This document shows positions 8,084 through 14,235 of a stretch of 64,000 nt of DNA, piece by piece. Below the pieces are notes generated by a model. It saw nothing but the letters and a program-made list of their open reading frames with translations. It searched no databases and was not told where the DNA came from. Numbering within the stretch: the first letter of the stretch is position 1; each line of letters starts with the position of its first letter. The stretch comes from an uncultured Bacillota bacterium (GTDB lineage: Bacteria; Bacillota_I; Bacilli_A; RFN20; CAG-288): NCBI GenBank assembly GCA_949300365.1, contig CASGEC010000006.1, positions 1-64,000 of the forward strand, in the 5' to 3' direction. Position numbers and translations under genes: made by a program.

Positions 8084-8737
8084 ATGGACAACGCCACTGA
8101 AAAAAAGATCATCGCCGCTTGCCAGGATTACGTCCGCTCCCTTCTGGATTCGGATTCGTCCGGCCATGGATACGACCATGTCGAAAGGGTCGTTTCCAAT
8201 GCCAGGAAGATAATGGAAAAGGAAAAGGCCGATTCCTTCGTCGTCCTCCTTGCCTGTCTGCTTCATGACGTCGACGACTACAAGCTCTTCCCTGGACATG
8301 AGAATCTCCAAAACGCCGTTTCCTTTTTGAATAGCCACGGTATCGACCCTTCTACCCAGGAGAAGATCCTTTCCTGCATAAGGGATGTCTCCTTCAAGGG
8401 AAAGGACACCAAGACGCCAGATACCATGGAAGGAAAGATCGTCCAGGATGCCGACAGGCTGGATGCCATCGGTGCCATCGGTATTGCCAGGGCCTTTGCC
8501 TATGGTGGAAAAAACGGACGGCGACTCTACGACCGGAACGAAACCTACCGAACGGACATGTCCTTTGCGGAATATCAGAAGAACAAAAGCTCGACCATCG
8601 CCCACTTCCATGAAAAACTCCTTCTTCTCAAGGACATGATGAACACCGCGGAAGGAAAAAGGATAGCCGAGGAAAGACACGCCTATATGCTTTCCTTCCT
8701 GGAAGAATTCGCCAAGGAGACCGGATATGGACAATAA
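8084..8737 (+). CDS. HD-domain phosphohydrolase
   Basis: A 217-residue HD-superfamily protein of the YpgQ/YedJ type: His32 (GYDHVERV), the His-Asp pair at 61-62 (LLHDVDDYK) and a later Asp in IVQDADRLDAIGAIGIARAF provide the metal site. Family members hydrolyse phosphate esters, in some cases (d)NTPs; the substrate here is unknown. ATG 8084 begins the homology and appears to be used on a leaderless message. The 3' end overlaps the DUF523 gene by 11 nt, and the third gene overlaps that one in turn, so all three are probably made together. Confidence 0.8.
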   Translation: MDNATEKKIIAACQDYVRSLLDSDSSGHGYDHVERVVSNARKIMEKEKADSFVVLLACLLHDVDDYKLFPGHENLQNAVSFLNSHGIDPSTQEKILSCIRDVSFKGKDTKTPDTMEGKIVQDADRLDAIGAIGIARAFAYGGKNGRRLYDRNETYRTDMSFAEYQKNKSSTIAHFHEKLLLLKDMMNTAEGKRIAEERHAYMLSFLEEFAKETGYGQ

Positions 8738-9227
8738 GACACAGATTGCCTTCCTCAACGGAAGCAAAAAGAGAGAAAAGGTCCTTGTTTCGGCCTGCCT
8801 TTTGGGAATTCCTTGCCGCTATGACGGAAAGAGCAAGAAATGCGTTGAGGTCGAAAAGCTTGAGCGCTATTTCGATTTCGTTCCCGTCTGCCCGGAAGTG
8901 CTCGGCGGATTGAAAACGCCCCGGGATCCTTCCGAAATAAAAGACGGAAAGGTCCTGACGAAGAAAGGAAGGGATGTGACGCAGAACTACAAGGATGGGG
9001 CCTACTGGGCCCTAGCCGCCTGCAAGGTCAAGGGAATCCATCTTGCCATCCTCAAGGAGAATTCCCCAAGCTGCGGCGTCCATCGTGTCCATGACGGCCT
9101 CTTTTCCGGAAAGACGATCGAGGGCCTGGGCATCACGGCAAAGACCCTGCAGAAAAACAACATCGCCATGATCGACGAGGAAGAAGCCAAGGAACTCCTG
9201 TCCCTTCTGGAGGAAAAACATGCCTAA
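8727..9227 (+). CDS. DUF523 protein (TudS-like thiouracil desulfurase family)
   Basis: A 166-residue DUF523 protein. The family signature is intact: VSACLLGIPCRYDG, VCPEVLGGLKTPR and NSPSCG. In characterised TudS three cysteines bind a [4Fe-4S] cluster that removes sulfur from 2-thiouracil. The cysteines here are compatible with this, but the substrate is inferred only from the family. AAGGAG upstream of ATG 8727 supports the start. Sitting between an HD hydrolase and a tRNA dihydrouridine synthase suggests a role in modified or damaged nucleobases. Confidence 0.8.
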   Translation: MDNKTQIAFLNGSKKREKVLVSACLLGIPCRYDGKSKKCVEVEKLERYFDFVPVCPEVLGGLKTPRDPSEIKDGKVLTKKGRDVTQNYKDGAYWALAACKVKGIHLAILKENSPSCGVHRVHDGLFSGKTIEGLGITAKTLQKNNIAMIDEEEAKELLSLLEEKHA

Positions 9228-10209
9228 GACCTTTTCCATCGCCGGAATCGAGATCAAAAACCGCTATGTCCTGGCTCCCTTGGCTGGCTTTACGGACCAT
9301 TCCCTCCGGCAGCTTTCTTCGGATATGGGAGCCGGGATGGTCTATACGGAAATGGAGTCCTGCGAATCCCTGATCCACAATAGCTCCGCGACATGGGACG
9401 ATCTCAAAAACACCTACAAGGATGACTTCTCAAAAAGCGGGACCAAGCTCGCCCTGCAGATTTTCGGAGGGAAGCAGGATAGCATCCTCCAATCGATTCC
9501 CTTGTTCGAATCCGGAGCAAGATACGATTTTCTGGATTTCAATGTCGGTTGTCCCGTCCCCAAGGTCATGCGCCAGAAAGCCGGTTCCTATTGGTTAAAC
9601 AGATTGGATGAGCTTTATTCTTTGCTTGAAAGGATGGTTTCCATATCCAGAAAGCCTGTCATCATCAAAATCCGCATTGGCTTTGATGAAATCATGGACG
9701 TCAAGCACGTCTGTCGGAAACTCGAGGCCTGCGGCGTAAAGGCCATTGCCGTCCATGGAAGGACAAGGAAGGAAGGCTTCTCCGGAAGCGTCCACTATGA
9801 CGTGATAAGGGAAATCAAGGAGAGCGTCTCGATTCCCATCATCGCAAACGGGGCAATCGACGAGACAAACTTCCTGGACGTCCTCGAAAAGACGAAGGCG
9901 GATGCCGTCATGGTCGGCCAAAGGGCCGTCGGCTATCCCAAGGTCTTCAAGGACATGCTCGACATCGAAGAAGGAAGGCCCGTGGAAAAGAACACGATCG
10001 AAAGCCAGATTGCGCTTTTGAAGCGGCATTTGGACTACATCTTCGACTGCAAGGAGGAGAAGCCCGCAAGCGACATCATGCGCGGTATTTCCGTCCGTTA
10101 CCTGAAAGGTTTCGACAACACCAAGGCCTTGCGTCTTGCCCTTGTCCAGAGCCATAGCAAGGAAGACTATCTCCGAAACCTGGACGCTTTCCTAACCGAC
10201 AAGAATTGA
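9220..10209 (+). CDS. dus: tRNA-dihydrouridine synthase
   Basis: A 329-residue FMN-dependent Dus. The barrel begins LAPLAGFTDHSLR. The active-site region DFNVGCPVPKV contains the catalytic cysteine, and phosphate-binding segments AVHGRTRKEGFSG, IIANGAID and VMVGQRAVGYP follow. It reduces specific uridines in the D-loop of tRNA using NADPH. It starts 8 nt inside the DUF523 gene with GGAGGAAAAAC before the ATG, and is last in the three-gene operon. DusB-type is most likely for a Firmicute, but the subclass is not certain. Confidence 0.9.
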   Translation: MPKTFSIAGIEIKNRYVLAPLAGFTDHSLRQLSSDMGAGMVYTEMESCESLIHNSSATWDDLKNTYKDDFSKSGTKLALQIFGGKQDSILQSIPLFESGARYDFLDFNVGCPVPKVMRQKAGSYWLNRLDELYSLLERMVSISRKPVIIKIRIGFDEIMDVKHVCRKLEACGVKAIAVHGRTRKEGFSGSVHYDVIREIKESVSIPIIANGAIDETNFLDVLEKTKADAVMVGQRAVGYPKVFKDMLDIEEGRPVEKNTIESQIALLKRHLDYIFDCKEEKPASDIMRGISVRYLKGFDNTKALRLALVQSHSKEDYLRNLDAFLTDKN

Positions 10210-10269
10210 CCATTTGATTTCGTTTCTTCTTCTCTAACCTTGCCGTTTTCCATGCCATATGAGCGAAAC

Positions 10270-10343
10270 GAGCATATCAATGCTCATTTTGACCGATTTC
10301 AATTGAAGTCCCTTTTCGTTTGTCCTATGATTATCACGTTATC
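10270..10343 (+). promoter_or_regulatory. fruR promoter and inverted repeat
   Basis: -35 TTGAAG, 17-nt spacer, -10 TATGAT (10326-10331), then only 12 nt to ATG 10344 and no Shine-Dalgarno, giving a leader of about 5 nt. Upstream, GAGCATATCAATGCTC (about 10270-10285) forms an inverted repeat flanked by a wider ATGAGC/GCTCAT pair; it is either a weak dus terminator or an operator, perhaps for FruR itself. Confidence 0.55.
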
Positions 10344-11117
10344 ATGAGCCTTAAAGACAGAGATGAGGAGATTCTGAAGCTCCTTGAGGAAAGCCCATCG
10401 CAATTCGTCTCGGTCGAGTCCCTTGCCGGCTATTTCAAGACTTCGGAGTCGACTATCCGCCGCGACCTGCAGCGCATGGCAAACGAACACCAGCTCCTCC
10501 GCGTCCACGGTGGGGCAGCCTCCCTTCACTTCTCGGGAAACTTCAAGCTCGAAAGACTGGACAAGGAGTATCTCGAAAGGGAAAGGACGGAGCCGGACAT
10601 CAAGAAAACCATCGCCCGCGAAGCTGCCAAGTTCGTCAGGGAAGGGTCTTGCATCTACCTCGATGCCTCCACCACCGTCGCCAGCATGATCAGCTTCCTT
10701 CCTGCCTTCCGCAACACTTACTACGTGACAAACTCCCCCTTGCTGGCGCAGAAGCTTGCCGAGAGAGGCCTCACCTGCTATGTGACAGGAGGCGAACTCA
10801 AGCTCACAACCAATGCCTTCATCGGTCCCTATGCCTTGGATTTCATCGGACGGTTCAACTTCGACATCGGTTTCTTCGGTACCAATGGCATCCATCCCCA
10901 GGCGAAGTTCACCACCCCCGATCCGCAGGAATGCGCCATCAAGTCCGCAGCCCTGGCGAAATGCCGCATGGTCTATGTCCTTGCCGACCACACCAAGTTC
11001 GACAGCATCTCCACCGCCACCTTCTCCGACTTCACGCGTCCGACGCTTATCACCGACATGGCCGACGACAAATACCGTTCATTGATAAAGATGATCGAAG
11101 TCAAAACGATTGCATAG
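10344..11117 (+). CDS. fruR: DeoR-family transcriptional repressor
   Basis: A 257-residue DeoR-family regulator. The N-terminal winged helix-turn-helix is VSVESLAGYFKTSESTIRRD (about residues 23-42). The C-terminal sugar-phosphate-sensing domain contains LDASTTVASM, YVTNSPLLAQKLAERG, TGGELK and FFGTNGIHP. It lies 21 nt before a 1-phosphofructokinase gene, so fructose-1-phosphate is the likely inducer and FruR the likely identity. ATG 10344 is preferred over the upstream TTG at 10320. The promoter structure suggests a nearly leaderless message. Confidence 0.85.
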   Translation: MSLKDRDEEILKLLEESPSQFVSVESLAGYFKTSESTIRRDLQRMANEHQLLRVHGGAASLHFSGNFKLERLDKEYLERERTEPDIKKTIAREAAKFVREGSCIYLDASTTVASMISFLPAFRNTYYVTNSPLLAQKLAERGLTCYVTGGELKLTTNAFIGPYALDFIGRFNFDIGFFGTNGIHPQAKFTTPDPQECAIKSAALAKCRMVYVLADHTKFDSISTATFSDFTRPTLITDMADDKYRSLIKMIEVKTIA

Positions 11118-11138
11118 AAAAGAAAGGACATTATCAAA

Positions 11139-12068
11139 ATGATCTATTCATTAACTATTGCTCCGTGCATCGACTACAATCTCAACCTTGAGGACAAGGA
11201 ACTCCGCGTCGGTGGAGTCAACCGCCCGAAAGCCGAAGGCTTCTCTCTCGGCGGAAAGGGAATCACGGTCTCCAGGATGCTCAGAAACCTCCACGTCGAC
11301 AACATCCCCATCGTCGCTGTCGGCGGCAAGATCGGTCGCGACATCAAGACCATCGTCAACAGGGAATTCGCCCATCATGTCTATCTGCAAACGGAATCCA
11401 ATTCCCGCTTGAACGTCATGATCACCGGCCCGCACCAAGACACCCGCTTCGATCCGAGCGCCCCGAAGGTCAAGGATAAGGAAATCGAAAAGCTCCTCAC
11501 CTATCTCAAGAGACGCCTCAGGTGGCATGATATCGTCATCCTTTCGGGATCTCTTGGCCAAGAGGACAAGCATCTCTATACCAGAATCATGCAGGAATGC
11601 TGCAACCCCGTCGATGCCTACGTCTTCCTGGATACGGTCGATGAAGCCTTGACCAATGCCTTCTGCCAGAAGCCGTTCATGATCAAGCCCAACGATGAGG
11701 AACTGGGAGACCTGCTTGGAAAGAAGCTCACCACCGACGAGGAAATCATCGCCGGCGGAGAGGAATTGGTCCACAGAGGTCCGCGCACGGTCATGGTCAC
11801 CCTTGGAAGAAGGGGTGCCTACTACTTCACCGAGGACGAGCATGTCTATCATTGCTCCAATGCAACCGGAAAGCAGATCTCGGCCGTCGGAGCCGGAGAC
11901 TCCTCCATCGCCGGATTCATCAAGGGACTCAGCGAAGGAAAGAGCATCGAAGAGACGCTCCAATACTCCATGGCCGCTGGCGGTGCCACTGCCTTCTCGC
12001 CGCACCTTGGTACCTACAGGCTCTGGAAAAAGCTTGTCCCTCAGATCAAGGTCACCAAGATCAAGTAA
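11139..12068 (+). CDS. fruK: 1-phosphofructokinase
   Basis: A 309-residue PfkB-family kinase of the FruK/LacC branch. FSLGGKGITVSRMLRNL is the substrate/phosphate loop, KPNDEELGDLL the second PfkB signature region, and VGAGDSSIAGFIKGL contains the catalytic aspartate. It phosphorylates fructose-1-phosphate to fructose-1,6-bisphosphate. GAAAGGA precedes ATG 11139. It follows fruR, but the expected fructose PTS permease (fruA) is absent: a terminator comes directly after. Tagatose-6-phosphate kinase is the main alternative. Confidence 0.85.
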   Translation: MIYSLTIAPCIDYNLNLEDKELRVGGVNRPKAEGFSLGGKGITVSRMLRNLHVDNIPIVAVGGKIGRDIKTIVNREFAHHVYLQTESNSRLNVMITGPHQDTRFDPSAPKVKDKEIEKLLTYLKRRLRWHDIVILSGSLGQEDKHLYTRIMQECCNPVDAYVFLDTVDEALTNAFCQKPFMIKPNDEELGDLLGKKLTTDEEIIAGGEELVHRGPRTVMVTLGRRGAYYFTEDEHVYHCSNATGKQISAVGAGDSSIAGFIKGLSEGKSIEETLQYSMAAGGATAFSPHLGTYRLWKKLVPQIKVTKIK

Positions 12069-12080
12069 AACTGCCATCTC

Positions 12081-12119
12081 GCCCTCCTCTGGTTCCATGC
12101 CGGAAGAGGGCTTTTTCTT
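12081..12119 (+). terminator. fruR-fruK terminator
   Basis: GCCCTCCTCTGG pairs with CCGGAAGAGGGC around a short loop with minor mismatches, then TTTTTCTTT. It lies 13 nt after the fruK stop. Confidence 0.85.
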
Positions 12120-12299
12120 TGGGCTTATGTTGATTTCGAAGCATAGGAAATCCGGAATTCGACAGCATGGCCAGGGGTATTATGGAGCAAGAGAAAACAG
12201 TTCTTTTTTGGGGCAATGTCAAAAGATTCAATTCGCCATCCTCACCAGCAAGAATAGAGATGCCTATCTATAAGAATCTCTGTATAAATTTGCTTTCTA

Positions 12300-13232
12300 T
12301 TATTTCTCGACCTTCTTCACGAAGTGATTGAAAAGAAGGAAGACCGCTTTGCTGTTTGCTTCCCGAAGCCTTCCGACAAAATCGCCACGGTCGTAGATGA
12401 CGATGTCGGCCTTGGATAGGTTCTCGACAAGATGCATGCCCCTAACAAGGAAACGATCCCTGTTCTTCAGAAGGTAATCCAGATGGGCATAGAGACAAGT
12501 TGGCTTGAAATAGACGTTCTTTCCCCAGAAGAAGGGCGTGTAGTAGGAAAGGGAAGGAAGCGTCTTTCCTTCGAAGAGAGTCATGGAGAGCTTCCTTATC
12601 TGTCTCTGTTTCTCCTTCTGCCGTCTTTTTTCCTGGAGTTCCCTGGCAACAGAGAGGCTTTCCCCGTGGATACCAGGATAGCGTTGGATAGCCTGGGACA
12701 AGGTCATGTTGTTCTCTTCCAGAAGCCTTTGGAGAACTTCCATCGACATCAGGGCATCGTCATCGGAGCGATGGTAAGTGAACTTAGCCAGGCCAAAGGA
12801 TTCCACAAGCGTATCCAGGCCGCGGCAGTCCCTTAAGCCATAGAGCGCCTTGTCGAGTTTCTGGATGTCGACGTATTCGAAGGAGAAGAACGGAAGACCA
12901 TAGCGGGAACAGGTATAGTCCAAGAACCCGATGTCCTGGTGGATGCAGAAACCGAAGCAAAGCGTTTCCGGTGCGGTGAAGACACGCTTGATTTCCTCAT
13001 AGTAGAAAGGGAAGGTATGGGAATAGCGGAAACGGGAAAGCGGATAGCCCAGCTGTATGCCTTCGCCATTCTTCGCATTGCCCAGAAGGAACGGAGCGCT
13101 CGGATCGATGAGGATGTCCTTTTTCCTGAGAATGTTAAATCTTTCGTCCGTCTTGACATAGCCGACGGAACAGATTTTTCCCTCGCCGTGGAGGCAGTTG
13201 GCGCATTCCGCATCGAAAAACAGATAAGTCAT
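12300..13232 (-). CDS. DEDDh-family 3'-5' exonuclease (DnaQ-like)
   Basis: A 310-residue protein. Exonuclease motifs are visible in order: Asp7/Glu9 (FFDAEC), Asp100 or Asp105 (IHQDIGFLDY) and His154...Asp159 (HRSDDDA), the DEDDh pattern. The centre is a charged Lys/Arg/Gln-rich helix (about residues 197-215). The C-terminal 80 residues (from GKNVYFKPTCLYAHLDYLL) have a pattern reminiscent of a BRCT domain, which is uncertain. It probably degrades DNA or RNA ends; the exact substrate is unknown. The start is preceded by a promoter 9 nt away rather than by a ribosome site. Divergent from the HAD gene. Confidence 0.75.
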   Translation of the reverse strand: MTYLFFDAECANCLHGEGKICSVGYVKTDERFNILRKKDILIDPSAPFLLGNAKNGEGIQLGYPLSRFRYSHTFPFYYEEIKRVFTAPETLCFGFCIHQDIGFLDYTCSRYGLPFFSFEYVDIQKLDKALYGLRDCRGLDTLVESFGLAKFTYHRSDDDALMSMEVLQRLLEENNMTLSQAIQRYPGIHGESLSVARELQEKRRQKEKQRQIRKLSMTLFEGKTLPSLSYYTPFFWGKNVYFKPTCLYAHLDYLLKNRDRFLVRGMHLVENLSKADIVIYDRGDFVGRLREANSKAVFLLFNHFVKKVEK

Positions 13233-13313
13233 ATCTTCTATATTCTATTTTCCGCCCCGGTTTTAGACAACAGCCGATTGCCCAAGAAGAGCGTTCTCGG
13301 ATAGAATAGGGCC
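13233..13313. promoter_or_regulatory. Divergent pair of leaderless-type promoters
   Basis: Plus strand: TTGCCC, 18-nt spacer, TAGAAT (13302-13307), six nt, ATG 13314. Minus strand: TTGTCT, 17-nt spacer, TAGAAT (13242-13247), nine nt, ATG 13232. Neither gene has a Shine-Dalgarno sequence in the gap, so both messages should have zero to three leader bases. Confidence 0.6.
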
Positions 13314-13988
13314 ATGTCCATAAAAGAGAAACTGAAAAAGGCAAAGGCCTGCATCTTCGACCTCGACGGAACGCTCATGGATTCGATGGGTGTCTGGTAC
13401 CGCGTCGACCAGCAATTCTTCCTTTCCAAGGGCATGGTCCTTCCCGAGGATTACCAGAAATCGATTGCCCATATGTCCTTCTATGATATCGCCCGCTATA
13501 CCATCGACCGCTTCCATCTTACGGAAACGCCAGAAGAGCTCATGGACATCTGGATGGGCATTGCCCAAAGCGAATACGCCTTCAACATCAAGGCAAAGCC
13601 AAACGCAAAGCTTCTTCTTTCCAAGCTCAAGGAAAATGGATTCCGCCTTGGACTGGCGACCTCCAACCAGGAAAAGCTCTATGTCCCCTGTCTTAAGAAC
13701 AATGGCCTCTATGACTATTTCGACATCCTCGAGAACGTCGATAGCCTCAAGACCAACAAGAGCGAACCGAAGATCTACCTCCACCTTGCCGAGGAATTGG
13801 ATTTCAAGCCAGAAGAGACCATCGTTTTCGAGGATATCCTGATAGGAACGAAAACAGCCCATGATGCCGGTTTCCTGACCGTTTCCGTCCGCGACGAGGC
13901 TTCCAGGAACGATTGGCCGGAAATCGATCGGATTGCGGATATGGTCATCGATGATTTCAAGCAAGTCATTGACGTAATATTTGGATGA
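13314..13988 (+). CDS. HAD-family phosphatase (beta-phosphoglucomutase-like subfamily)
   Basis: A 224-residue HAD hydrolase: motif I FDLDGTLMDS (nucleophile Asp16, acid/base Asp18), a helical cap of the phosphoglucomutase/phosphatase type, motif II LATSNQ, motif III Lys near SEPKIYLHLAEEL, and motif IV VFEDILIGTKTAHDAGF. It should dephosphorylate a small metabolite; the substrate cannot be read from the sequence. Its mRNA appears leaderless. Divergent from the exonuclease gene. Confidence 0.85.
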   Translation: MSIKEKLKKAKACIFDLDGTLMDSMGVWYRVDQQFFLSKGMVLPEDYQKSIAHMSFYDIARYTIDRFHLTETPEELMDIWMGIAQSEYAFNIKAKPNAKLLLSKLKENGFRLGLATSNQEKLYVPCLKNNGLYDYFDILENVDSLKTNKSEPKIYLHLAEELDFKPEETIVFEDILIGTKTAHDAGFLTVSVRDEASRNDWPEIDRIADMVIDDFKQVIDVIFG

Positions 13989-14088
13989 TTCAGCGATTTT
14001 AAAGATGACACCACTTCTTCTCGATTAAATAGGTTGCTTTTCATTCTCCGTCATCGAAGCGCTTTTAGGCTTTCCAAAGCACAAAATG

Positions 14089-14117
14089 TTGTAACAACAT
14101 GGATTTATCGATAAAAT
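14089..14117 (+). promoter_or_regulatory. Promoter of the riboswitch-ATPase unit
   Basis: TTGTAA (14089-14094), 17-nt spacer, TAAAAT (14112-14117). Transcription would start about 14124, immediately before the P1 stem of the riboswitch. Confidence 0.75.
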
Positions 14118-14125
14118 ATTAAAGC

Positions 14126-14224
14126 TTTTTTACTTGGGGAGTAGTCCAAGCCAACCTCCGACAATCACATCCGGGACGCCGGATCGGAGCGGGCCGAGAA
14201 ATCGGTGACGAGACCAGTAAAAAG
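14126..14224 (+). promoter_or_regulatory. yybP-ykoY family (Mn2+) riboswitch
   Basis: The hallmark GGGGAGTAG (14136-14144) comes right after the 5' strand of P1, and the other hallmark GACGAGACC (about 14207-14215) ends the aptamer. P1 closes as CTTTTTTACT with AGTAAAAAG, one T bulged. Between them, GC-rich helices (for example CATCCGGGACGCCGGATC) form the two legs whose loops carry the conserved elements. No terminator lies between the aptamer and the ATG; the AGAAAGGATA ribosome site starts at the 3' edge of P1, so control is probably translational. Known members sense Mn2+ and control Mn exporters, including P-type ATPases. Confidence 0.85.
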
Positions 14225-14235
14225 AAAGGATATCC

